44,068 bases of DNA from CAZVQX01 sp964629735 (GTDB lineage: Bacteria > Bacillota_I > Bacilli_A > RF39 > UBA660), in the NCBI GenBank assembly GCA_964629735.1, contig CAZVQX010000006.1, positions 1 through 44,068 on the forward strand, read 5' to 3'. The position numbers were made by a program, and so were the translations under genes. The notes under the pieces are model-generated. The model saw only the letters and a list, made by a program, of their open reading frames with translations. It was not told the DNA's origin and made no database searches. Each line of letters opens with the position of its first letter. Positions within the stretch are counted from its first letter, which is position 1. Positions 17,514 through 26,279 of the stretch are shown piece after piece.

Positions 17514-18311
17514 TAAGATTAATTTTTTAACATTTTCTTTTGGACCCATTCCATCAATAATTCTAACATCATCCTCTAAACTTATTAAATCATCTAAATC
17601 ATAATATTTTAAGATTTCATCCTGACTAGTTAAACCATTTAGAAAGTCATCATCTGTTTTTAATTTTAACGTTTTATTAATTTGTTGTGCTTCTTTTTTT
17701 AAATTGGTTTGATAATTAATATCATTATAATTTATTTTCATATTTGGATTTTTTATTATTTTATTATATTCAAACATACCGATAACATAATCTCGAATAA
17801 CGCGGTAGTTTTTTAAATGATCAATTATTTCTTTCTCGCGATATATTTGGTTTTCATATAAATACTCTTCTAATAATTTTTTTAATCTTTTATTAATATA
17901 ATTATTTTCAGTCATATATCGATAAAAACTTCCTTTATTAATATTAGTCATAAAATGTTTGTAAAATTTACGGTATAAAGGCCCATCTTGAATTAAAGTT
18001 TTACTATTCTCTGCAAATGATTTTAATAAAGATTTATCATTATAAGCAAGATTTAAATAGCGGTCTTCTTTGCCTTCACGATATTTAATATATAATTTAT
18101 AGTGTTCAATATCAAAACCTATATAAGATTTAATCATTTCTAAAAATTCTTCTTCATTATCATAATCAATCGTTAATTCATCAATTGAGCTTAATAAATA
18201 ATTTTTTCTACCAAACTCTGATTGATCACCAAAATAATTTTTAATATAAAATTCTTCAGTTGTTGTTATGTCTTTTAATATTAAATTATATCTCCTACGT
18301 ACATCAGACAT
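17502..18311 (-). CDS. Uncharacterised 269-residue protein
   Basis: No family recognised. It is a highly charged, Lys/Tyr/Asn/Asp-rich soluble protein without signal peptide or membrane helices, predicted mostly helical from residue composition. The ATG of MSDVRRRY is taken rather than one seven codons upstream, because GGGGGTGG lies between them. It has its own TTGCTA-17-TATAAT promoter and its own terminator. It occupies the place between topA and xerC where Bacillus has trmFO (gid), but shows no FAD-binding glycine motif, so it is not TrmFO. Confidence 0.75.
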   Translation of the reverse strand: MSDVRRRYNLILKDITTTEEFYIKNYFGDQSEFGRKNYLLSSIDELTIDYDNEEEFLEMIKSYIGFDIEHYKLYIKYREGKEDRYLNLAYNDKSLLKSFAENSKTLIQDGPLYRKFYKHFMTNINKGSFYRYMTENNYINKRLKKLLEEYLYENQIYREKEIIDHLKNYRVIRDYVIGMFEYNKIIKNPNMKINYNDINYQTNLKKEAQQINKTLKLKTDDDFLNGLTSQDEILKYYDLDDLISLEDDVRIIDGMGPKENVKKLILKRE

Positions 18312-18336
18312 ATAGTCCACCCCCATTAGCACGTAT

Positions 18337-18365
18337 ATTATAACAAAATTAAAAGTTTATAGCAA
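18337..18365 (-). promoter_or_regulatory. Promoter of the 269-residue gene
   Basis: Minus strand: TTGCTA, 17-base spacer, perfect TATAAT, just past the topA terminator. Confidence 0.7.
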
Positions 18366-18366
18366 T

Positions 18367-18394
18367 TTAAAAAACAGATAAAATATCTGTTTTT
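18367..18394 (-). terminator. Intrinsic terminator after topA
   Basis: The minus-strand stem AAAAACAGAT / ATCTGTTTTT with a 5-base loop and a T tract lies just past the topA stop. Confidence 0.85.
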
Positions 18395-18396
18395 AA

Positions 18397-20424
18397 TTAT
18401 TCTTTATAGTCACATGCACTGCATTTTATTTTATCATTTTTAATAGTTAACATCGACTTACATTCAGGACATTCTCTTCCAATTGGTTTATCCCAATAAG
18501 CAGTTTTACATTTTGGATAATTATTACATCCATAAAAGATTTTTCCTTTTCTTGTTGGTTTTTCAACTATTGTTCCATCACAGGTTGGACATGGAATTAT
18601 CTCTTTTACCTCTTTAGGTTCGGTTTTGATATATTTACACTCTGGAAAATTACTACATGCAACAAATTCACCATAACGACCATTTCTAATTACTAATGGA
18701 TTATTACACTTTGGGCACAATTCACCAGTTTTTTCCGGTTCTTTTTTTTCCATGTTTTTATTGGCGACTTCTAACGCTTTATCAAATTCATTATAAAATT
18801 TATCAATTAATTCATACCAGATAACATCCCCAAGAGAAATTTTATCCAATTCTTCCTCCATTTTAGCTGTATATTTAACATTAATAATATGACTAAAATA
18901 TTCTTGTAATTTATCTGTTATTTCAATTCCAATTTCACTTGGATGAAAACGTTTTTCCATTTCTTTAACATAACCACGTTTTTTTAAAGTATCTATAGTT
19001 TTAGTATAAGTACTTGGGCGGCCGATTCCTAACTCTTCCATCTCTTTAATTAACTTTGCCTCTGAATATCGCGCTGGTGGGGTTGTAAAATGTTGAGTTG
19101 GTTCAATTTTATTGGCAACTATAACATTTGATTTATAATTTTCAAACGGCGGTAATATTTTATCTTTAGTATCTTCATAATCACTATATACTTTTAAATA
19201 GCCATCAAAAATTAATGTTTGACCGGTTGCTTTAAATTGATAATTATTATTATCCAAGATAACAGTAGTATTATTGGTTTTAGCATCAGCCATTAAAGAC
19301 GCCAGAGCCCGATAGTATATTAAACGATATAATTTATATTCATCATTACTTAAATATGGCTTTACACTTAATGGATCACGATTAATACTTGTTGGTCTTA
19401 TTGCCTCATGAGCATCTTGGACATTATCTGTTTTTTTAGTTTTTTTAACGACTCCTAAATATTCATGCCCATATTTAGCCTCTATATATTTAAATGTACT
19501 AGCAATAAATTCACTTGATAAACGGGTTGAATCAGTTCTCATATAAGTGATTAAACCAACTGTTTCATTTTCAAGTTCAATCCCCTCATATAATTTTTGA
19601 GCGATTGTCATCGATTTTTTAGCACTCATTCCTAATTTAGTTGAGGCTTCTTGTTGTAAAGTACTAGTAATAAATGGTAATTTTGATTTTTTATTCTTTT
19701 TCTTTTGTTCAACGTTAGCAATTGTAAAAGCATTTGTTAATTTTGTCATTATGTCATTTGCTTCTATTTCATTATTTATTTTTATATCTTGATTATTATA
19801 GTTAAATAATTCAGCATCAAATTCATTAAAAAAAGCAGTTATTTTCCAATATTCTTCTGGATTAAAAGCTTCAATTTCTCGTTCGCGATCAACAATTAAT
19901 TTCAACGCGACACTTTGCACGCGTCCAGCACTACTACCATCTGTTTTTTTTCGCATTAATCCACTTAAACGAAAGCCAATAATTCGATCTAAAATTCTTC
20001 TTGCTTCTTGTGAATTAACTAAATCCAAATCAATTTTACGTGGATTCTTAAATGACTCCACTATTGCATTTTTAGTTATTTCATTAAAAACAACTCTTTC
20101 ATAAGTATCCTCATCTAACTTTAAAGAATCATATAGGTGCCAACTAATTGCCTCTCCTTCACGGTCAGGGTCAGTTGCTAAATATACTTTATCACTTTCT
20201 TTAACTTCACGTTTAAGTTCATCAATTAATTTCTTTTTACCTTTAACAGTACTATATGTAGGTTTAAAGTTATCTTCAATATCAACGCCAAGACCATATT
20301 TGCCTTTAATAGCTAAATCACGAATATGCCCTTTACTTGAAACTACTTTATAATCACTTCCTAAAAATTTTTCGATTGTTTTAGATTTACTTGGTGATTC
20401 GACAATTACTAATTTTTTTGCCAT
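18397..20424 (-). CDS. topA: DNA topoisomerase I
   Basis: Type IA topoisomerase that relaxes negative supercoils. 675 residues. The Toprim domain opens with LVIVESPSKSKTI and carries the DPDREGEAI acidic motif. The nucleophile Tyr294 lies in LITYMRTDSTR. The C-terminus carries three zinc ribbons (CPKC...C, CPTC...CNNYPKC, CPECKS...CSAC), the last being a short variant. Promoter and terminator flank it as a single gene. Confidence 0.98.
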   Translation of the reverse strand: MAKKLVIVESPSKSKTIEKFLGSDYKVVSSKGHIRDLAIKGKYGLGVDIEDNFKPTYSTVKGKKKLIDELKREVKESDKVYLATDPDREGEAISWHLYDSLKLDEDTYERVVFNEITKNAIVESFKNPRKIDLDLVNSQEARRILDRIIGFRLSGLMRKKTDGSSAGRVQSVALKLIVDREREIEAFNPEEYWKITAFFNEFDAELFNYNNQDIKINNEIEANDIMTKLTNAFTIANVEQKKKNKKSKLPFITSTLQQEASTKLGMSAKKSMTIAQKLYEGIELENETVGLITYMRTDSTRLSSEFIASTFKYIEAKYGHEYLGVVKKTKKTDNVQDAHEAIRPTSINRDPLSVKPYLSNDEYKLYRLIYYRALASLMADAKTNNTTVILDNNNYQFKATGQTLIFDGYLKVYSDYEDTKDKILPPFENYKSNVIVANKIEPTQHFTTPPARYSEAKLIKEMEELGIGRPSTYTKTIDTLKKRGYVKEMEKRFHPSEIGIEITDKLQEYFSHIINVKYTAKMEEELDKISLGDVIWYELIDKFYNEFDKALEVANKNMEKKEPEKTGELCPKCNNPLVIRNGRYGEFVACSNFPECKYIKTEPKEVKEIIPCPTCDGTIVEKPTRKGKIFYGCNNYPKCKTAYWDKPIGRECPECKSMLTIKNDKIKCSACDYKE

Positions 20425-20449
20425 AACTTCACTCCTTTAGTCATAATAA

Positions 20450-20478
20450 TTTATACACTACTTTTTAAACAATGTCAA
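20450..20478 (-). promoter_or_regulatory. Promoter of topA
   Basis: Minus strand: perfect TTGACA, 17-base spacer, TATAAA, then AAGGAG before the ATG. It starts 7 bases after the stop of the activase gene. Confidence 0.8.
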
Positions 20479-20484
20479 CATTTT

Positions 20485-21429
20485 TTAGTTTTTCAATCCA
20501 TTTGGGCAACGATTACCCCAAGTATCCACTAATTGATTATCTTTATATATTTTTAAAATTTCACAATTATTTGGACAATTATTACACTCTAAACCCTTTG
20601 TTTCAAACTTAATATCTTTAACATTTAAATCATAAATTTTATTTTGCTTGTTTTCTTTGGCTAAAATTGCTATTCCTAAAGCTCCCATTAAATGACTATT
20701 TTCATCGACAATAATATCAGTTTTTAAAATTTCCTGAAAATATTTTAAAACCCCTTTATTTTTACTAACACCACCTTGAAAAACGATAGGTGACTTGATT
20801 TTCTTTCCTTTACCGACATTATTCAAATAGTTTGACACAATACTTTTACATAAACCTGCTACTATGTCTTCTTTACTATATCCTACTTGGGCCTTATGAA
20901 TTAAATCAGATTCAGCAAACACAGTACAACGAGCTGCTATTTTTACAGGTGATGAAGATTGTAAGGCCAATGTCCCAAAATTTTCAATGGGAACACCAAT
21001 TCTTTTTGCTTGACTAGTTAAAAACGAACCAGTTCCCGCCGCACATAATGTATTCATTGAATAATCGACAACTATTCCATTATCAATAATTATTATTTTA
21101 GAATCTTGACCACCAATTTCTAATATCGTACGTACATCCGGATATAAAGATAAAGTACCAATAGCATGTGCTGTTATTTCATTTTTGACAACATTAGCAT
21201 CTAACATTAAACCAATTAATTTACGTGCACTTCCTGTAGTACCAATTCCTCTAATAATACCATTTTCAGGCAATTTCTTTTTTAAAGAGTCAATTAACTT
21301 TTTAGTCGCTAAAACCGGATTGCCTTCGGTCCATATATATAGTGAATCAATAATATTATTTTCATCATCAATAATAACTCCTTTAGTTGATATTGAACCA
21401 ATATCAACCCCTAGATAATAATTGGTCAT
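20485..21429 (-). CDS. Acyl-CoA dehydratase activase-like ATPase (HgdC/BadF type)
   Basis: ASKHA-fold ATPase of the BadF/BadG/BcrA/BcrD family, which drives electrons into 2-hydroxyacyl-CoA dehydratases or reductases via a 4Fe-4S cluster shared by a dimer. Seen: phosphate-1 loop GVDIGSISTKG (residues 7-17), Cys129 in CAAGTGSF and Cys168 in ARCTVFAESD as cluster ligands, and GGVSKNKG. A C-terminal tail adds four Cys (282, 285, 289, 308; C-x2-C-x3-C...C), a feature of the long DUF2229 fusion proteins and not of simple HgdC. ATG with AAAGGAAA upstream, overlapping the HgdB-like gene by 26 bases. The substrate is unknown. Confidence 0.88.
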   Translation of the reverse strand: MTNYYLGVDIGSISTKGVIIDDENNIIDSLYIWTEGNPVLATKKLIDSLKKKLPENGIIRGIGTTGSARKLIGLMLDANVVKNEITAHAIGTLSLYPDVRTILEIGGQDSKIIIIDNGIVVDYSMNTLCAAGTGSFLTSQAKRIGVPIENFGTLALQSSSPVKIAARCTVFAESDLIHKAQVGYSKEDIVAGLCKSIVSNYLNNVGKGKKIKSPIVFQGGVSKNKGVLKYFQEILKTDIIVDENSHLMGALGIAILAKENKQNKIYDLNVKDIKFETKGLECNNCPNNCEILKIYKDNQLVDTWGNRCPNGLKN

Positions 21430-22510
21430 GTTTCTGTTTCCTTTCTATCATATCATAAAAAGCTTCAATTCTTGTTTGAAAGCCAACCTCGCTAGTATTA
21501 GCGTCAAATGAAAAAAATAATAAAGGTACATTATATTGTTGACAAATTTTATTAATAATTGGCATGGCACCTATTTCTGGTGTGCAAAAAGTTGATTTTA
21601 CATGAATAATACCATCATAATTATTCTCACATAAATATTTAGTTCGTGCAATATTATCACTTGCATCAGCACCCATTTTATATTTTACAAACTCTTTAGC
21701 ATAATTCATATGTTTTTTTATGGCATGCTTTTTTTGAAATAATAAATAATAAACATTAGTATATCTCTTTACAGAAATACCATAATTAGCCAATAACATT
21801 TCCAATTCATAATTAGCAAATGGCTCCATAATAGTATATAACTCTCCTATTACCGCTACCTTTAAATGTTTATTATTTCTTTTAACTTTTAAGTTTTTTA
21901 TTTTTTGAAAATATTTTTTATAAACCAAATATAAACCTAATTGACTTTTTACTTTTAAAAATTTTTTTAACATCTCTTGATTTAATTTTACCATTTCATA
22001 ACTATCATCAACAAAACCAATGTTTTCCCTAATATAATTATCAACCAAATCCATATACTTAACCATTTTAATTGCTATAAGCCCATAATATATAGATTTT
22101 ATCACACTAAAATTAGGATCTATTTTTTTTATTTCATAATAAATTTTTTTGAAATCAGTTTTACCACCGGTAATAAAATTAATATATGTAAAATCATAAT
22201 TTAGGTTTTTTAAAATTTCCTCTTGTAATTCACTGTAATAACCATAACGACAACCACCACCAAATTGCATAACAACATCAGCGCCAGCTTCTAAAGATTC
22301 AATTAAAGTACCGATTGTATACTTGAAAGGAGTACATATAAATTCCGGACTATGAAGAACTCCTAATTCCATTGTTTTATTCGTTATTCTGGGAATTTCT
22401 ATAATATCTACATCTAATATATTAGAAAATAAAAATTTAGCAGGAATTGAATAATTTCCCATTTGAGGAAAAGCTATCTTTTTTTTATTTAACTTTTTCT
22501 TTTTGCTCAA
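21404..22510 (-). CDS. HgdB-like (2-hydroxyacyl-CoA dehydratase D-type) protein
   Basis: 368 residues of the HGD-D/activase-associated family. Cys in EFICTPFKY, GGGCRYGY and KSTFCTPEIG occur where the dehydratase subunits and the third segment of DUF2229 fusions hold Cys. It ends with the F-x-T-R-I-E-A-F segment that also ends the next protein. The predicted start is TTG inside the final codons of the upstream gene (26-base overlap) with no clear ribosome site, so translation is probably coupled; an ATG at residue 17 is the alternative. It lies between the DUF2229 and activase genes. Confidence 0.8.
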   Translation of the reverse strand: MSKKKKLNKKKIAFPQMGNYSIPAKFLFSNILDVDIIEIPRITNKTMELGVLHSPEFICTPFKYTIGTLIESLEAGADVVMQFGGGCRYGYYSELQEEILKNLNYDFTYINFITGGKTDFKKIYYEIKKIDPNFSVIKSIYYGLIAIKMVKYMDLVDNYIRENIGFVDDSYEMVKLNQEMLKKFLKVKSQLGLYLVYKKYFQKIKNLKVKRNNKHLKVAVIGELYTIMEPFANYELEMLLANYGISVKRYTNVYYLLFQKKHAIKKHMNYAKEFVKYKMGADASDNIARTKYLCENNYDGIIHVKSTFCTPEIGAMPIINKICQQYNVPLLFFSFDANTSEVGFQTRIEAFYDMIERKQKHDQLLSRG

Positions 22511-23396
22511 TTATATCTATAAAACTTTCTATTCTTGTTTCAATTCCTGCTAAAGCATCAAGATCATCAATAATTAAATTTAAATATGGTTTATTTATCC
22601 TTCTAATTACTAATTCATTAACTAAAGAATCAGGACCACAAGGAAAAGAAGAAACAAAAATAATACCATCAATCTTTTTTTCCACTAGTTTAATCGCCCC
22701 AATTAATTCTTTATTATATTTCCAATAAAGAGTAGATGAAAGTTCACGCGATAATATATTAGTTACTTTAGTATTGAATCGATCGGCATAAATCACTTCT
22801 ATATCTGATTTTGTTAGTTTTTGGATGATAGGTTTACCGACATATTCATCATAAATATTATATGGGTGACTTACTATTAATATTTTCAATTTATTACTTG
22901 ATAATTTATGTAAATTATTCAATATCTTTTTTTTACTAATTTTTTCACTTTTTGTCTTAGCATAAATATATGCTTGCTCAGATTCTTTTTTACTCTTACC
23001 TAATCTTTTTCCAATTTTTAACATTCCTTTTTTATCCTGATTTTTATCTTTTATAGCAATATTATAATTTAATATTTTAACATTAAACATATTATTAACT
23101 AAATCATATAAACTTAAAAAATTAGTACATGTTTGGTCATTTATTGAATATCCTTCAATCCGTGGTATTAATATATAATCACATTTATCCTTTAAATAAT
23201 TAATGTGTCCCATATATATTTTCAAGGCCAAACACATCTCATCGTTAGTAAAATTAATACCATCATCTAGTATTTTTTTGTTTGTACCAGGGCTTATAAT
23301 TACTTCAAAACCTAATTTTTCAAAAAATAGTTTCCACATATCATTAAAATAATAATAAGGAATTGCTCTTGGAATTCCAATTTTTACCTTGTCCAC
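22485..23396 (-). CDS. DUF2229 (acyl-CoA dehydratase activase-associated) protein
   Basis: 303 residues. The N-terminus IGIPRAIPYYYFNDMW...FFEKLGFEV, followed by the SPGTNKKI and NDEMCLALKIYMGH segments, is the DUF2229 signature, with Cys in the MCLALK motif. The role is inferred to be a scaffold or electron-transfer partner of the activase, and no reaction is proven. GTG start with GGTGAT before it. First gene of the three. In many Clostridia these parts are domains of one very long protein; here they are separate. Confidence 0.82.
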   Translation of the reverse strand: MDKVKIGIPRAIPYYYFNDMWKLFFEKLGFEVIISPGTNKKILDDGINFTNDEMCLALKIYMGHINYLKDKCDYILIPRIEGYSINDQTCTNFLSLYDLVNNMFNVKILNYNIAIKDKNQDKKGMLKIGKRLGKSKKESEQAYIYAKTKSEKISKKKILNNLHKLSSNKLKILIVSHPYNIYDEYVGKPIIQKLTKSDIEVIYADRFNTKVTNILSRELSSTLYWKYNKELIGAIKLVEKKIDGIIFVSSFPCGPDSLVNELVIRRINKPYLNLIIDDLDALAGIETRIESFIDIIEQKEKVK

Positions 23397-23482
23397 TTTA
23401 TCACCAATATAAATATATTATCTTTATTATTTAATATGAATAAAAACAATAATATTTTAAATAATAATATTGAGGTGAGTTA

Positions 23483-23644
23483 ATGGAAAGAGAAAATAAA
23501 CAAAAAATAAATTGTAATGTCTACGATTGTAAACATTGTAATTGTGAAATGGAAGTATGTAAACTACCAGCCATTAATGTAGCTAGCTATGGTAAAGGTT
23601 TTGAAAAAACTTCCACAATCTGTGATAGTTATAAAAAAAGATGA
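23483..23644 (+). CDS. DUF1540-type small Cys-rich protein
   Basis: 53 residues starting at ATG after TGAGGTGAG. The Cys pattern (11, 16, 19, 21, 26, 47) with C-x-V-x-x-C at the start, a second cluster, a small-residue I-N-V-A stretch and a lone T-x-C near the end fits DUF1540, a short metal-binding domain common in Firmicutes and of unknown role. The stop is TGA, directly followed by a terminator. It is a single gene between the divergent DUF2229 gene and the FemAB gene. Codon use and ribosome site support it as real. Confidence 0.85.
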   Translation: MERENKQKINCNVYDCKHCNCEMEVCKLPAINVASYGKGFEKTSTICDSYKKR

Positions 23645-23661
23645 AGCATCTTTTTTTATTT
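23633..23661 (+). terminator. Terminator of the DUF1540 gene
   Basis: AAAAAAGATG / CATCTTTTTT stem with a 3-base AAG loop and a T run. The left arm overlaps the last codons and the TGA stop. Confidence 0.8.
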
Positions 23662-23688
23662 TGTTTTTTTTTGATAATATGGTATAAT
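23661..23688 (+). promoter_or_regulatory. Possible promoter of the FemAB gene
   Basis: A perfect TATAAT (23683-23688) lies 24 bases before the ATG. The best -35 is a poor TTGTTT with a 16-base spacer in the tail of the preceding terminator. Confidence 0.45.
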
Positions 23689-23712
23689 AATCTAATTTCA
23701 TGAGGTGATATA

Positions 23713-24966
23713 ATGAAAATAAAAGAATTAACAATTGATGAATTTAATAGTTTTGCTAATTCTTATAATATATACTCTATTTATCAAACAAATGAGTATG
23801 CTTTTGTTATGCAAAATCAAAATTTTCAAATGCTGATTGTTGGACTAATTGACAATAATAACAATATTTTAGCAGCTAGTATTTTATTAGTTGAAAAAAG
23901 ATTAGCGTTTAATTACGCCTATTCTCCTAGGGGTTTTTTAATAGATTATAGCAATCTCGAACTTTTAAAAGTTTTTACAAATAAATTAAAAAAATATTTA
24001 TCACAACTTGATATTGTAGCCGTTAAATTAAGCCCACCATTAATTAAAAATATTTATTGTCCCAAACATAAGTTAAGTGAAAATAATAGTTATTACGACT
24101 TATCATTTTTCAATTTAACAAGATTAGGTTATTATCACTATGGTTATAATTATTATTTTGAAGCACTTAAACCGCGTTATGAAGCAATTATTGATATTAG
24201 TAAACCATATTATATGTTATTTAGTGAAATAAAAAAAGAATATCGTACTAAAATAAGAAGTGCAGAGAAAAATGGAATTAAAATATATAAAGGGAAAAAT
24301 GAGAATTTAGAAGATTTATATAAACTTACTAAAAATAAATATCCCCGCGATTTAAAATATTTTGAAGATTTAATTAACGTTTCTTCCAAAAATATAAAAA
24401 CTGAATTTTATTATGCTAAGTTGGATACTACTAAACATTTAAAAGAAATCCAAAAAAAATTTCATCAATTTGATCAAGAAAATCTAGAAATAAATAATAT
24501 GATATTAGCTAATTCTAAAGATAATAACAATAAATTAATTAATCGAAAAATTAATTCTGATATTGTTTTAGCAAGTGCAAGGAAAAATTTAATTACAGCT
24601 ACTAATTTATTAAAAAATAATCCTGATGGAATTGTTCTTGCAGCAGTCTTAATAGCCACCTACCGAGATACTGTTTATTTACTAATTGATGGTTATGATC
24701 CACAATATAAAAACTACAGTGCAAAACATTTATTAATTTGGAAGCTAATGGAAAAATATTCTAAATTAGGATATAAAAAATTTAATTTAGGTGGTATTAG
24801 TAATTATGAATTAGATGAAAATAAATATAAAGGATTAAATGAATTTAAATTGAATTTTGGTGCGAAAGCATACGAATATGCAGGGGACTTTGAAATAATC
24901 ACTAACAATACTAAGTATTTTATGTATCGACAATCGATACCAATTGAAAAAATGTTAAAAAAATAA
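23713..24966 (+). CDS. FemA/B/X-like peptidoglycan interpeptide transferase
   Basis: FemABX enzymes add amino acids from aminoacyl-tRNA to the stem peptide of lipid II or peptidoglycan. 417 residues, usual length. Two GNAT-like halves are seen: an N-terminal half with YQTNEYAF and YSPRGF, and a C-terminal half with YLLIDGYDPQYKNYSAKHLLIWKLM and FNLGGI. Between them lies a coiled-coil arm (about 235-295) that binds tRNA in this family. The amino acid added cannot be told. Its presence implies that the organism makes cross-linked peptidoglycan. Single gene between terminators, one of few plus-strand genes here. Confidence 0.9.
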   Translation: MKIKELTIDEFNSFANSYNIYSIYQTNEYAFVMQNQNFQMLIVGLIDNNNNILAASILLVEKRLAFNYAYSPRGFLIDYSNLELLKVFTNKLKKYLSQLDIVAVKLSPPLIKNIYCPKHKLSENNSYYDLSFFNLTRLGYYHYGYNYYFEALKPRYEAIIDISKPYYMLFSEIKKEYRTKIRSAEKNGIKIYKGKNENLEDLYKLTKNKYPRDLKYFEDLINVSSKNIKTEFYYAKLDTTKHLKEIQKKFHQFDQENLEINNMILANSKDNNNKLINRKINSDIVLASARKNLITATNLLKNNPDGIVLAAVLIATYRDTVYLLIDGYDPQYKNYSAKHLLIWKLMEKYSKLGYKKFNLGGISNYELDENKYKGLNEFKLNFGAKAYEYAGDFEIITNNTKYFMYRQSIPIEKMLKK

Positions 24967-24993
24967 AAGTATACAATTTTGTATACTTTTTTT
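24967..24993 (+). terminator. Terminator of the FemAB gene
   Basis: AAGTATAC / GTATACTT stem with a 6-base loop and seven Ts beyond. It lies convergent to the tuf terminator. Confidence 0.85.
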
Positions 24994-24997
24994 ATAT

Positions 24998-25024
24998 AAA
25001 AAAAGAACGATTTTTTTTCGTCCT
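24998..25024 (-). terminator. Terminator of tuf
   Basis: The minus-strand stem AGGACGA / TCGTTCT (one G-U pair) is followed by seven Ts. It abuts the tuf stop. Confidence 0.7.
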
Positions 25025-26208
25025 TATTTTATAATTTCAGATACTACACCAGCACCAACAGTTCTTCCGCCTTCACGAATTGAGAACTTAGTACCATTTT
25101 CAATAGCAATTGGGCTGATTAATTCAACTGTCATTGTTACGTTATCTCCAGGCATAACCATTTCTACACCTTCTGGTAATTCAATAACACCTGTAACATC
25201 TGTTGTACGGAAATAAAATTGTGGTCTGTAATTTGAGAAGAATGGAGTATGACGTCCGCCTTCTTCTTTACTTAGAACATATACTTCAGCTTTAAATTTG
25301 CTATGTGGTGTAACTGTTCCTGGTTTAGCTAATACTTGACCACGTTCAACATCTTCACGAGAAATACCTCTTAAAAGAACACCAGCATTATCTCCTGCTT
25401 CAGCATAATCTAATTGTTTACGGAACATTTCAATTCCTGTAACAATACTCTTTCTTGTTTCTCTAATACCAACAATTTCCACTTCTTCGTTTAATTTTAA
25501 TTGTCCACGTTCAACACGACCTGTAACAACTGTACCACGACCTGTAATTGTAAATACGTCTTCAACAGGCATTAAGAATGGTTTATCGATATCTCTTTCA
25601 GGAGCTTCGATCCATGTATCTACTGCATTCATTAATTCTAAGATTTTTTCTTCATATTCTTGAACACCTTCGATTGCTTTTAATGCTGAACCACGAATGA
25701 TTGGTGTATTATCACCATCAAATCCATATTCGCTTAATAATTCACGAATTTCCATTTCTACTAATTCTAATAACTCATCATCATCAACAATATCGCATTT
25801 GTTCATGAAAACAACCATACGAGGTACACCAACTTGACGTGATAATAAGATATGTTCACGAGTTTGAGCCATAGGCCCATCAGTTGCTGCAATAACTAAG
25901 ATTGCACCATCCATTTGAGCTGCACCTGTAATCATGTTTTTTACATAGTCAGCGTGCCCTGGACAGTCAACGTGAGCATAGTGTCTGTTTTCTGTTTCAT
26001 ACTCAACGTGAGAAGTACTAATTGTAATACCTCTTTCTTTTTCTTCTGGTGCTTTATCAATTTGGTCATATGCTTGAATCTCAGCAAATCCTTGTTTAGC
26101 TAATACATTTGTAATAGCTGCAGTTAATGTCGTTTTACCATGGTCAACGTGTCCAATTGTACCAATGTTAACGTGTGTTTTTGAACGATCAAATTTTTTC
26201 TTTGCCAT
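25024..26208 (-). CDS. tuf: Elongation factor Tu
   Basis: GTPase that delivers aminoacyl-tRNA to the ribosome. 394 residues. GHVDHGKT (19-26), the effector ERGIT, DCPGH (about 81-85) and NKCD (about 136-139) give a complete G domain, with the two beta-barrel domains behind it ending in VGAGVVSEIIK. Last gene of the str operon. It also has a promoter of its own in the fusA-tuf gap, which allows the extra expression usual for tuf. Confidence 0.99.
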   Translation of the reverse strand: MAKKKFDRSKTHVNIGTIGHVDHGKTTLTAAITNVLAKQGFAEIQAYDQIDKAPEEKERGITISTSHVEYETENRHYAHVDCPGHADYVKNMITGAAQMDGAILVIAATDGPMAQTREHILLSRQVGVPRMVVFMNKCDIVDDDELLELVEMEIRELLSEYGFDGDNTPIIRGSALKAIEGVQEYEEKILELMNAVDTWIEAPERDIDKPFLMPVEDVFTITGRGTVVTGRVERGQLKLNEEVEIVGIRETRKSIVTGIEMFRKQLDYAEAGDNAGVLLRGISREDVERGQVLAKPGTVTPHSKFKAEVYVLSKEEGGRHTPFFSNYRPQFYFRTTDVTGVIELPEGVEMVMPGDNVTMTVELISPIAIENGTKFSIREGGRTVGAGVVSEIIK

Positions 26209-26241
26209 TTTTTCTTCCTCCTTTTTTTATCTACATAATAT

Positions 26242-26270
26242 ATTTTATATCAACTTAATAAAAATATCAA
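26242..26270 (-). promoter_or_regulatory. Internal promoter for tuf
   Basis: Minus strand: TTGATA, 17-base spacer, TAAAAT, in the 71-base gap between fusA and tuf, followed by AAAGGAGG. Confidence 0.65.
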
Positions 26271-26279
26271 GTATTTTTA

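Noticed and set aside
17502..18311. Divergent TrmFO
   Set aside because: No N-terminal glycine-rich FAD-binding motif, and much too short.
23483..23644. TGA read as tryptophan (mycoplasma-type code)
   Set aside because: TGA is the natural stop of the DUF1540 gene, right at its terminator, and of ybxB, and tryptophans in EF-Tu and other proteins use TGG.
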